Shown: one piece after another, positions 1-7,000 of the stretch | Layout: the number at the start of each line of letters is the position of its first letter | Position numbering within the stretch: the first letter of the stretch is position 1 | Assembly: GCA_964571845.1 (NCBI GenBank) | Contig: CAZNDM010000037.1 | Coordinates: 1-19,433, forward strand | DNA: 19,433 nucleotides | DNA from: WFZT01 sp964571845 | Lineage (GTDB): Bacteria; Hydrothermota; Hydrothermia; B15-G9; WFZT01 | Direction: 5' to 3' | Program-made: the position numbers and the translations under genes | The notes under the pieces: model-generated | The model's input: only the letters and a program-made list of their open reading frames with translations | Told to the model about the DNA's origin: nothing | The model's database searches: none

Positions 1-28
1 ATCTGCTCTTTCTTCCTCCTCCTTACTC

Positions 29-556
29 CTCCCCCGCATAGCGGGGGTGGAGTTTGAAAAAGGTCCCCGCAAAGCGGGGGAGGAGTTTGAGAAAGGTCCT
101 CGCGAAGCGGGGGAAGAGTTTAAGGGTGTCCACACGCAAAGCGGGAGACAAATTTGAGTTGAGATCTCACACTCTGCGGATGAGAAATTTGAAAGGAGTT
201 CCCCAGCAAAGTGAGGAGGAATTCGAAAAGGCTCCAGCAAATGGGGAAGGATTTGGAGCCGAGCTCCCGCAAAGCAGGAGACAAATTTGAGTGGAGATCT
301 CACACACTGCGGAAGAGAAATTTGAAAGGAGTTCCCCAGCAAAGTGGGGGAAGAATTCGAAAAGACTCCAGCAAATGGGGAAGGGTTTGGAGCCGCGCTC
401 CCCCAAAGCAGGAACCGATTTTGAGTGGAGATCTCACACTCTGCGGAAGAGAAATTTGAGTTGGTATTCCCCGCAAAGCAGGGAAGGATTTGAGGAGGGC
501 TCCCCGCTTCGTGGGGAAGAGTTTTAAGAGAAAGTCCCCGTGGTGCAGGGGACAAG
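29..556. repeat. Degenerate tandem array of ~33-base palindrome-bearing units (about 16 copies)
   Basis: About sixteen consecutive units of 31-36 bases begin with CCCC/CTCC and continue as CCCCGC-AAA-GCGGGG, then GAGGAGTTTGA and a G/A-rich end. The first three units and the last three keep a clear short palindrome (CCCCGC/GCGGGG, or CCCCGC-TTC-GTGGGG near 502). The middle units have drifted. The middle is organised in a higher-order repeat: the block with GAGATCTCACAC recurs at 161, 294 and 428 (133- and 134-base period, four units per block). Unit length near 33 keeps weak reading frames open for 60-80 codons, but these are low-complexity and I do not call them genes. On the minus strand, downstream of hdrB, the second unit reads as a GC hairpin followed by ACC and five T, which resembles a terminator. 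Function unknown. Confidence 0.9.
130..464. repeat. Higher-order ~133-base repeat inside the array
   Basis: Four unit types in fixed order (one with GACAAATTTGAG, one with CTCACAC..TGCGG, one with CCAGCAAAGTG, one with CCAGCAAATGGGG) occur as block 130-262, again as 263-396, and as a half block from 397. The sequence CGCAAAGC at 135 recurs at 268, and its variant CCAAAGC at 402. Block-to-block identity is clearly higher than unit-to-unit identity. That shows the block was duplicated as a whole after the units had diverged. Confidence 0.85.
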
Positions 557-636
557 GTTACTAAGTACCCTCCTCTCCAAGAAATTAGTTTTTAATTCAT
601 TGGCCCGGTTACTGAGTACTCCCTATCCAAGAAATG
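556..636. repeat. Direct repeat of ~30 bases: duplicated 3' end of the hdrB-like gene
   Basis: GGTTACTAAGTACCCTCC followed by TCTCCAAGAAATT (556-586) matches GGTTACTGAGTACTCCC followed by TATCCAAGAAATG (607-636) with few differences, 51 bases apart. The second copy includes the stop codon and last codons of the hdrB-like gene on the minus strand; the first lies outside the gene. It looks like a small tandem duplication of the gene end and trailer. Whether it has a role in 3'-end formation cannot be seen. Confidence 0.7.
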
Positions 637-1585
637 CGTCCCTGAGATATAGTGCGATGTCTCTAATTACCAGCCCATTAGCAATTCTCCTTAGATTTGC
701 AAGACAGATCGGGCACATGGTTACAATGTTTGTGCCATACTCACCGAGTTCATTCACTCTTTTCCGTGCAATTTCGAGAGCCTTTTCAGGAAAAATGGAT
801 TCAACAGGTCCACCACAGCAGAAAGTCAGTTTACCGCTGTTTTCTGGTTCAACGACTCTGTAACCCGCCTTTTGCAAGAGGGCGCGGGGCTCATCAACGA
901 GTCCTTCGTATCTCGCATAAACACATGGATCGTGTATTACAACGGATGCATCGAGCTCCTTGATCGGCTGAAGGTTACCAATATTTTCAAATAGAATCTC
1001 AAGATAGCTTCTGACTTCGATATCAAAATCTGGAAAGATTTCTGGATAAACGGATCTCAGCATATTGGTCGTGTGGGGATCAACTGTTATCAGTCTTTTT
1101 ACTCCCCATTTTTTCAGGATACCGGATACAAATTCTGCGTGCGACCTGAAAGTCTCATCAACTCCCATATCGTACAATAGAGCTCCTGTGTAATAATCAT
1201 CTTCGTAAAGATAGCCAAACTCTACACCAGCTTTCTTTAGCAGCTTTGCAATACTCTTTAAGATCTCCTGATACTCCTCGTCCTCTTTTCGAGAGAAGAA
1301 TCCCATAAAACCCGTCAGATTTACGACTCTATTGATACTCCTTCCCAGTCCAGCAAGCTTTTTTAGGGCACTGTCTCCATACTTCTCTGCATACTTCACA
1401 GTTGCAGAAATATAGGGAATAAGCTGATACATGCATCCTGTATAAAGCACGGTCTCGCCACCCCGGGGTAAGTCCAGACCTTTTGTCCATCTCATCGCGT
1501 CTTTTCGCGGTATTGGGAGAACAGAGTGGCGCTTCTCAAGGTTATCCTTCATTATGCCAACTGAAACCTCAATGGGAAAAGCCAT
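623..1585 (-). CDS. hdrB: HdrB-like heterodisulfide reductase subunit (CCG-domain protein) with degenerate first CCG domain
   Basis: A 320-residue protein of the CCG-domain family, which in HdrB binds non-cubane [4Fe-4S] clusters and does disulfide chemistry. The second domain is intact: Cys221, Cys256-Cys257-Gly258-Gly259 and Cys291-x2-Cys294. In the first domain only Cys51 (YTGCMYQ) remains. The expected CCG is Tyr131-Tyr132-Thr-Gly, and the expected CxxC is Asp-Pro-His-Thr near 169-172. One cluster site is therefore probably lost. I start it at the ATG at 1585: AGGAGGTG at 1591-1598 is ideally placed for it, whereas the alternative TTG at 1603 lies before that ribosome site. It is the last gene of the minus-strand operon, 14 bases after the hdrC-like stop. 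Cytoplasmic; a partner of the HdrC- and HdrA-like proteins by context. Substrate unknown, perhaps a protein persulfide or disulfide. Confidence 0.88.
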   Translation of the reverse strand: MAFPIEVSVGIMKDNLEKRHSVLPIPRKDAMRWTKGLDLPRGGETVLYTGCMYQLIPYISATVKYAEKYGDSALKKLAGLGRSINRVVNLTGFMGFFSRKEDEEYQEILKSIAKLLKKAGVEFGYLYEDDYYTGALLYDMGVDETFRSHAEFVSGILKKWGVKRLITVDPHTTNMLRSVYPEIFPDFDIEVRSYLEILFENIGNLQPIKELDASVVIHDPCVYARYEGLVDEPRALLQKAGYRVVEPENSGKLTFCCGGPVESIFPEKALEIARKRVNELGEYGTNIVTMCPICLANLRRIANGLVIRDIALYLRDAFLG

Positions 1586-1590
1586 TTTTC

Positions 1591-1598
1591 CACCTCCT
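1591..1598 (-). promoter_or_regulatory. Ribosome binding site that fixes the hdrB-like start
   Basis: The minus strand reads AAAGGAGGTGGAAAAATGGC. The AGGAGGTG core sits five bases before the ATG at 1585. A longer reading from TTG at 1603 would place this site inside the coding sequence, so the shorter start is preferred. Confidence 0.75.
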
Positions 1599-1599
1599 T

Positions 1600-1905
1600 T
1601 CAAATCCTGTAAACATTCTGGAGCAAATATTTCCTCAGAATCCTTATGTTCTCGGCAATGTTCACCCCGGCTGGGCAGCTCTCCTCGCAGAGTTTACACA
1701 GAAGGCACGAGAAAATAGTTTCGGAGTTCTCCTTTATCTTATCCTCCATACCAAGCATAACATAGCGGAAAAGTTTTCTTGCGAGAATCCCTGTTTCCAT
1801 TGGACAGATTGCCGTGCAGCACCCGCAATTCATGCAGGCGTATGCGTTGAATTTTTCGTCCTTTAGAAAATTTTTTATAAACGCAGGTTCAACCTTGACC
1901 GCCAT
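1600..1905 (-). CDS. hdrC: HdrC-like subunit, two [4Fe-4S] ferredoxin motifs
   Basis: A small 101-residue iron-sulfur protein. Cys24-x2-Cys27-x2-Cys30-x3-Cys34-Pro and Cys67-x2-Cys70-x2-Cys73-x3-Cys77-Pro are two complete [4Fe-4S] motifs, separated by a helical stretch as in HdrC and the N-terminus of HdrD/GlpC. In Hdr complexes this subunit passes electrons from HdrA to the CCG subunit HdrB, the next gene here. The ATG at 1905 is preferred: GGGGAGGAG precedes it by about five bases, while a GTG at 1911 touches the ribosome site. The 5' end overlaps the end of the winged-helix gene by 17 bases, indicating translational coupling. The family is clear; the exact electron partner is inferred from neighbours. 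Confidence 0.9.
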   Translation of the reverse strand: MAVKVEPAFIKNFLKDEKFNAYACMNCGCCTAICPMETGILARKLFRYVMLGMEDKIKENSETIFSCLLCKLCEESCPAGVNIAENIRILRKYLLQNVYRI

Positions 1906-2143
1906 TTTCACTCCTCCCCTTTTCAGTTAGCTCATACCTGTAATAGCCGTCATCCGTCACTTCGTGAGTTTCCTCTATGTAGCCGTATTTTCTCAGGCCC
2001 ATCATCCAGAACATAACCTCATCTGCAGGAAATCCAAGTTTTCTTGCAACTTCAGGTACAGTCATTGGACCATCTGAAAGCACACGAAGTATCCTGTCAC
2101 GCATATAAGGTTCTTCCCTGATTATTTCTCTGATGTCTCTCAT
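1889..2143 (-). CDS. Small winged-helix (HTH) protein embedded in the Hdr operon
   Basis: An 84-residue protein with a predicted winged helix-turn-helix: helix 1 'MRDRILRVLSDGP' (14-26), the HTH pair 'MTVPEVARKLGFPADEVMFWMMGLRKYGYI' roughly 27-56, then a wing with 'YRYELTEKG' near 68-76. The fold resembles MarR/ArsR-like or archaeal-type DNA-binding wings, but the protein is shorter than most stand-alone regulators and has no sensing domain or cysteine. Its ATG overlaps the HdrA-like stop by one base (TAATG) and its end overlaps hdrC by 17 bases, so it is made with the complex. It may be a regulator or an accessory subunit using the fold for protein contacts. The sequence does not decide. Confidence 0.8.
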   Translation of the reverse strand: MRDIREIIREEPYMRDRILRVLSDGPMTVPEVARKLGFPADEVMFWMMGLRKYGYIEETHEVTDDGYYRYELTEKGRSENGGQG

Positions 2144-3855
2144 TACACTTGCACCTCCTGTGCAAGGGCTTCAATCATGCTTTTTATCTGCATATCAGTG
2201 TATCCCTGGACATCTATTGCATCCTTTGTACATACAGGCACACAGGCTCCGCACCCTTTACACAGCGCTTCTTTGATCCGTGCCACCTCTCTCCCATCAA
2301 TGCTGACCTTCTCTATGGCATCAAAAGGACATGCTTCGGCACAGTCACCGCACCACTCACATTTTTCAGCGTCAATTCTCGCGACCGTGGGCTCAAGCTC
2401 CACATAACCCTTCTTCAGGAGTCCTCCAGCTTTGGTCACGGCGAGAAGTGCAGAGGCAACACTCTCGGGTATATTTTTCGGTCCCTGGCAGGCACCACAG
2501 ATGTAAATTCCATCCATCACCGTCTCAACGGGTCTTAATTTGGGATGTATTTCGTTGAAAAATCCATCACGCCCAACCGGCAGTTTGAAGATTTCAACAA
2601 GTTTATCGTTACTCCTTGGAACCATACCTGTTACAAGCACCACGAGATCAGGTTCTATATGGAGCTCTTCTCCATCAGACAGGGTATCCCTGACTTTTAT
2701 CTTTACGCCCTTATCCGAAGTTTCTACCTGAGGAGGTGAGTCTTCAGAGAATCTTATGAAAATAGCTCCCCTGTTTCTGGCTTCCTCGTACATAAGCTCA
2801 TACTTTCCGTATGTCCTTATGTCTCTGTAAAGGTGGTACTGGTAAACCTCAGGATACTTTTCGCTCACCATACAGGATGTATGAATTGCAGCATTACAGC
2901 AGAATCGTGAACAGTACTGGTTGCCATCAGACTGTCTCGATCCCACACAATAGATGTAAGCAATGGACCTGATTTCTTTGCCGTTGTGAGTCAGCTTGCC
3001 GTTGGAAGATTCAACAAGTCTCTTAAATTCAGGCAAAGTTATTACATCAGGTGATCCAAACCCGTATTCACCTCGTTGTGGCTGATAGACATCAAAACCG
3101 GTGGCAATAATTACAGCACCCGCACGGATTTCAACGATCTCACCTGTCTTGAGCCTGATTTTTATGTTAAAATCACCGACACAACCCTTTCTCTCAATCA
3201 CCTCAGCGCTGGTGTAAAGCACGATATTGCCCCGCCTTTTCACCTCTTCAATGAGTTTTTCAATGATCTTTTTGCCAGATTTTCCGGTCTGGTAAATTCG
3301 ATCAAAGTCTTTTACCCAGCCACCCGGTGCATCTGATTTTTCGACGACATAAACACTAATTCCGAGGTCAGCGAGTCCAATGGCTGCTCTGAGCCCCGAA
3401 ATCCCGGCTCCCACCACAAGGACCGCTGGCTCTGTTTCGATCCTCAGAGGCTCAAGTGCCTCTGCGTGTCTCGCTCTTGCAATACCTGCTCTAACAAGTC
3501 TTATCGCCTTTTCTGTGGCGCCAGCAGGATCATCGGTGTGAGCCCAGGAATCCTGCTCCCTGAGGTTAACCTGCACATACTTATAAGGATTCAACCCGGC
3601 CCGTCTGGCAACATTCCTGAAAGTGTAAAGATGCAGTCTTGGTGAGCATGAAGCCACAACCATAGCATCGAGATTTTCATTTTTTATGTCCTCAATCATC
3701 ATCTGCTGGGCAGCATCTGAGCAGGCAAACATCACCGTCTTCGCCACGACAACACCGTGTTCCTTCTCCACAACTTCACGGACTTTTTCAACATCAACGT
3801 AGTCAGAAATATTTCCTCCACAGTAGCAAATATAAACACCGATCCTTTCGTTCAT
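2143..3855 (-). CDS. hdrA: HdrA-like FAD/iron-sulfur subunit
   Basis: A 570-residue HdrA-type flavoprotein. The N-terminal thioredoxin-like region carries the typical CYCGGNISDYVDV (10-22) and a Cys70-Ser-Pro motif. The FAD-binding motif GAGISG is at 149-154 and an ATG motif near 251-253. The HdrA cluster-binding segment CSRFCC is at 315-320, with Cys303 upstream. The C-terminus holds two ferredoxin motifs: Cys499/502/505/509 and Cys532/535/538/542. In HdrABC-MvhD complexes HdrA holds the bifurcating FAD; whether this one bifurcates is not visible. It follows the QmoA/HdrA-GltD fusion with a four-base overlap (start 3855, previous stop at 3852), so the two flavoproteins are probably made in equal amounts. 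Cytoplasmic. Length is shorter than methanogen HdrA (about 650 residues) but has all the main domains. Confidence 0.93.
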   Translation of the reverse strand: MNERIGVYICYCGGNISDYVDVEKVREVVEKEHGVVVAKTVMFACSDAAQQMMIEDIKNENLDAMVVASCSPRLHLYTFRNVARRAGLNPYKYVQVNLREQDSWAHTDDPAGATEKAIRLVRAGIARARHAEALEPLRIETEPAVLVVGAGISGLRAAIGLADLGISVYVVEKSDAPGGWVKDFDRIYQTGKSGKKIIEKLIEEVKRRGNIVLYTSAEVIERKGCVGDFNIKIRLKTGEIVEIRAGAVIIATGFDVYQPQRGEYGFGSPDVITLPEFKRLVESSNGKLTHNGKEIRSIAYIYCVGSRQSDGNQYCSRFCCNAAIHTSCMVSEKYPEVYQYHLYRDIRTYGKYELMYEEARNRGAIFIRFSEDSPPQVETSDKGVKIKVRDTLSDGEELHIEPDLVVLVTGMVPRSNDKLVEIFKLPVGRDGFFNEIHPKLRPVETVMDGIYICGACQGPKNIPESVASALLAVTKAGGLLKKGYVELEPTVARIDAEKCEWCGDCAEACPFDAIEKVSIDGREVARIKEALCKGCGACVPVCTKDAIDVQGYTDMQIKSMIEALAQEVQV

Positions 3856-6557
3856 CTTCCATCGCCTCCTTTCAATCTTTCAATGTAAGCTGCTGCCTGA
3901 GCTGCTGCGGCGCCTGCATGGAGAATCGTGTCCGGGATATCCATCGGTCCTGATGCTGATCCAGCAACGAAAACACCTTCGATACTCGTCTTCCCGGGAT
4001 TTAAATCCTCGTCAACTTCATGGACATAACCGCTGATGTCCAGCTTCAAATCTTTTCCAAAAACCCGAAGCGCACTCACATTGGGAATGAGCCCAACGGA
4101 TAGGACAACGAGATCGTGTTCAACCTTCCTGACCTCTCCACTCTCTATATCTTCAACCCACAGTAAAAGGTTTCCGTTTTCAAGCTCTTCAATCCTTGCC
4201 ACCTTCCCTTTGACAAAATACACACCCATTGCCTTTGCCTGCTGGTAGAATTCCTCAAATCCTTTTCCAAACGCCCTGATGTCAATGTAATAAATGGTTA
4301 TGTCCGCAAGAGGAAGTGCACCCATGAGGAGCTGTGCCTGTTTGAGTGAATACATGCAGCACACCCTTGAACACAGGGAATTATTGACCGTGTGATCTCT
4401 CGAACCAGTGCAAAGGATGAACGCGATGTTTTCCGGAATTTTGCCATCAGAGGGTCTCAAAACCGCATTGTAGGGCCTCGTGGGAGAAAGAAGTCTGTCC
4501 ATCTGCATGGCTGTAATCACATTCCTGTATCTTCCGTAACCATACTGGAGTTTGAGCTCGGCAGGGAAGAGTTCAAAACCTGTGGATGTGATAACAGATT
4601 TCACCCTGACAGCCAATTCCTCGCCCCTGTCATCAAAGTTAATGGCACCCGCAGGACACACATTCACACACTGGTGACATTCTGAGCACACGCCACAATC
4701 GAGGCATCTTGAGGCACTGTATCTAACCTCCTCTTCAGTCATCGGAATCTCCACCTCATCAAAGTTGTTTATTCTCTCGCTGATTCTTCTCTCCTTTCTT
4801 GCAACAGGTGGACGGGTGGAATAGGTCTTCTGTCGTCTCAGGACTTCGGATTGATCAACCACAGGTAGTCTCCTGTCAAACTCCACATCAAGGCTGAGAC
4901 CTTTGAGGAATCTGTCAATGTAAAAAGCCGCCCTTTTTCCCAGACCACATGCCTCGGTTATGGTCGCAGGACCGAGAACAGCATCGCCACCAGCAAAGAC
5001 ATATGGTATCGATGTCTGAAGAGTAACTGGATTGACCTTTATCGTTCCATCGGGATTTAGCTCGAGTTCATCTTTGAAAATCGATGTTGTGGGTCTGTTC
5101 CCTATAGCAATAATGGCAATGTCTATATCCATTTCGAACTCGGATCCCGGAATGGGGATGGGCTTTGGTCTCCCGGTCGAATCAGGCTCTCCAAGTCTCA
5201 TCTTCTGGCAAACAACTTTCTTTAACTTTCCATTTTCTCCGATGAATCTAACCGGTACACAGAGGAATTTGAACTCAATGCCTTCAGCTTCGGCTTCTTC
5301 CACTTCAATGAAGTAGGCTGGCATCTCGGCTCTGGTTCTCCGGTACTGCAAGATTACCTTTTGGGCTCCCAGTCTGAGAGCCACCCTTGCAGGGTCAATT
5401 GCGGCATTGCCGCCGCCCACAACGAGCACCTTCTTACCTCTGACATCAGGTGGAGTACCGAATTTAACCCTCTTTAAAAAGTCAATGCAGTGGTAAACAC
5501 CATCGAGATCCTCCCCTTCGATGTTCAGCATCCTCCTTGAAGATGCTCCGGTTGCGACAAAAATGGCGTCAAATCCCTGCCTTTTGATATCCTTCAGGGA
5601 TGTAACATTGGCACTGGTCTGGATTTCAACTCCAAGCGAAGTTACATTTTTGATATCTCTTTCAACGACCCACGAAGGCAACCTGTAATCTGGAATGACC
5701 GTTCTCATCAAGCCGCCGGGGACCGGCTCTTTTTCGAAAATCTTGACATTGTAACCGAGTTTTGCAAGGTGGTAGGCGGCAGTGAGACCTGCGGGACCAG
5801 ATCCAATGATAGCCACCTTTTTACCATTGGCTTTTACCTTTACATTTTCGGGCTCGGGATGCCTCTCGTAATAATAATCAGCGATAAACCTTTTTATGCG
5901 TCTTATTGGCAGAGGACCTTCAAGCTGTCCACGCGTACAACTATCCTCGCAGGGGGCAAAACACGCCCTGCCGAGTGTCCCGACAAGCGGGTTATCTTCG
6001 AGTATGAGTTTGAAAGCTTCTTCAAATTTTCCTGACCTTGCCAGAGCCACATATCCGTGTGCCTTTATTCCGGCGGGACAGGCAAAGGAGCAGGGAGATG
6101 TACCGGCTCTTTCAATAACTGCCTTCTTCGGGATTGCCTGAGGAAACGCAATGTGGGCAGCCCTTCTTGATACCATGTTGTAGTTAAATTCATCGGGGAC
6201 AGCTACAGTGCAGGCGAACTCACACTGTTGACAGCCGGTGCAGGCATCAAAGTTGACAAAGGTGGGCTTTTTGAAGATTTTCACATCGAATGTGCCGTCA
6301 GGATTTTTCTTAATCTCCTTAACTTCAGAATATACGAGAACATCAACATTTGGGTGATGTGCAGTTGCAGCCATTTTCGGGGTAGCAATACAGCTTGCGC
6401 AGTCGAGGGTGGGGAAGACCTTGGACAGGAGGATCATTTTACCACCGATACTTTCGGCTTTCTCAACGAGCAGGACTTTATAGCCCATGTCTCCGAGATC
6501 AATGGCGGCTTCCATACCTGCGATACCACCGCCAATAACGAGGACATCGTAATTCAT
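3852..6557 (-). CDS. QmoA/HdrA-type flavoprotein with an inserted GltD/NfnB-type NAD(P)H oxidoreductase module
   Basis: A 901-residue composite protein. Residues 1-145 begin a QmoA/HdrA fold: GGGIAG at 9-14, FPTLDCASC ending at Cys56, and the CTGCQQCEFAC cluster at 106-116. Residues about 150-565 are a complete GltD/NfnB-like unit: cluster cysteines 156, 160, 199, 203 and 207, FAD motif GSGPAG at 252-257, pyridine-nucleotide motif GGGNAAID at 381-388, and the closing FAGGDAVLGPATI near 521-533. After this come a ferredoxin-like CLDCGVCSECHQCVNVCP (618-635) and the rest of the HdrA fold with CTGS at 716-719 and CSRVCC at 729-734. This suggests electron exchange between NAD(P)H and the Hdr-like complex through two FADs and several clusters. 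It overlaps both neighbours by four bases. HdrA-GltD composites are known in anaerobes; direction and nucleotide preference cannot be read here. Confidence 0.9.
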   Translation of the reverse strand: MNYDVLVIGGGIAGMEAAIDLGDMGYKVLLVEKAESIGGKMILLSKVFPTLDCASCIATPKMAATAHHPNVDVLVYSEVKEIKKNPDGTFDVKIFKKPTFVNFDACTGCQQCEFACTVAVPDEFNYNMVSRRAAHIAFPQAIPKKAVIERAGTSPCSFACPAGIKAHGYVALARSGKFEEAFKLILEDNPLVGTLGRACFAPCEDSCTRGQLEGPLPIRRIKRFIADYYYERHPEPENVKVKANGKKVAIIGSGPAGLTAAYHLAKLGYNVKIFEKEPVPGGLMRTVIPDYRLPSWVVERDIKNVTSLGVEIQTSANVTSLKDIKRQGFDAIFVATGASSRRMLNIEGEDLDGVYHCIDFLKRVKFGTPPDVRGKKVLVVGGGNAAIDPARVALRLGAQKVILQYRRTRAEMPAYFIEVEEAEAEGIEFKFLCVPVRFIGENGKLKKVVCQKMRLGEPDSTGRPKPIPIPGSEFEMDIDIAIIAIGNRPTTSIFKDELELNPDGTIKVNPVTLQTSIPYVFAGGDAVLGPATITEACGLGKRAAFYIDRFLKGLSLDVEFDRRLPVVDQSEVLRRQKTYSTRPPVARKERRISERINNFDEVEIPMTEEEVRYSASRCLDCGVCSECHQCVNVCPAGAINFDDRGEELAVRVKSVITSTGFELFPAELKLQYGYGRYRNVITAMQMDRLLSPTRPYNAVLRPSDGKIPENIAFILCTGSRDHTVNNSLCSRVCCMYSLKQAQLLMGALPLADITIYYIDIRAFGKGFEEFYQQAKAMGVYFVKGKVARIEELENGNLLLWVEDIESGEVRKVEHDLVVLSVGLIPNVSALRVFGKDLKLDISGYVHEVDEDLNPGKTSIEGVFVAGSASGPMDIPDTILHAGAAAAQAAAYIERLKGGDGR

Positions 6558-7000
6558 GATGCCACCTCCCCTTTCCTGACAGGTCCGAGTGACTTGAGAG
6601 TCATATAAAAGTTGTGCATGTGATTAACAAAAGGTTCGGCACACACGGAGCAGATAGCCGCCATCTTCAGTCTTGATGGGTTGTAACCATTCTGTTTCAA
6701 CAGCTCCTGCGCCTTTTCAGTTATCCTTGCTGTCCTGTCCGTGCAGTCTTTCAGACAGGGGCAATCAGTACCATCGGCAGCAATAAAGACACCGTCAAAA
6801 CCTTTTTCAAGGGCATAAAGTATCCAGGCAGGTTTTATGGAGCTGGAGCACGGGACAGCAACTGTAACAACGGTTGTGGGGTAATGCATATGCATGCTGC
6901 CTGCGAGATCAATCCCAATATCAGATATGTATTCGGTGGAGAAGACGAGGATTTTCGGGCGAAAATCCTCGTCTTCTCTCCTTACTTCTCCTTTCATCAT
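6554..7000 (-). CDS. MvhD/FlpD-like electron-transfer subunit with altered cysteine set
   Basis: 148 residues with the MvhD/FlpD (hydrogenase iron-sulfur subunit) fold signature: PKILVFSTEY near 15-24 where family members have a FCCNWC-type strand, DIGIDLAGSMHMHYP at 27-41, VPCSSSIKP at 49-57, FDGVFIAADGTDCPCLKDC at 68-86, and a terminal helix ending SLGP. In MvhD these cysteines bind a [2Fe-2S] cluster and the protein docks on HdrA. The N-terminal CxxC is missing here; Cys51, 80, 82, 86, 117 and 120 are present, so any cluster would be held differently. Two ATGs (7000, 6997) overlap the TusA stop. Codons for residues 8-21 lie in a perfect 18-base inverted repeat, and the first ~12 residues precede the normal family start. 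Family assignment fairly sure; function inferred. Confidence 0.8.
   Translation of the reverse strand: MMKGEVRREDEDFRPKILVFSTEYISDIGIDLAGSMHMHYPTTVVTVAVPCSSSIKPAWILYALEKGFDGVFIAADGTDCPCLKDCTDRTARITEKAQELLKQNGYNPSRLKMAAICSVCAEPFVNHMHNFYMTLKSLGPVRKGEVAS
6939..6978. repeat. Perfect 18-base inverted repeat with four-base loop at the 5' end of the mvhD-like gene
   Basis: GAGAAGACGAGGATTTTC (6939-6956), then GGGC, then its exact complement (6961-6978). The outer G and C of the loop could also pair. It lies entirely inside codons 8-21 of the MvhD-like frame, about 20 bases after the start. In mRNA it would form a very stable hairpin early in the message. No T-run follows on either strand, so it does not look like a terminator. 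Confidence 0.9.

Noticed and set aside
54..527. Overlapping 60-80 codon ORFs in the repeat region
   Set aside because: They are kept open by the ~33-base repeat period in several frames and on both strands, are Lys/Arg/Ser-rich low complexity, lack a ribosome site, and resemble no known protein.
29..556. CRISPR array
   Set aside because: Units of about 33 bases abut without unique spacers, they diverge across their whole length, and no cas gene is nearby.
1586..1603. TTG start for the hdrB-like gene at 1603
   Set aside because: The AGGAGGTG ribosome site would be inside the coding sequence; the ATG at 1585 has perfect spacing.
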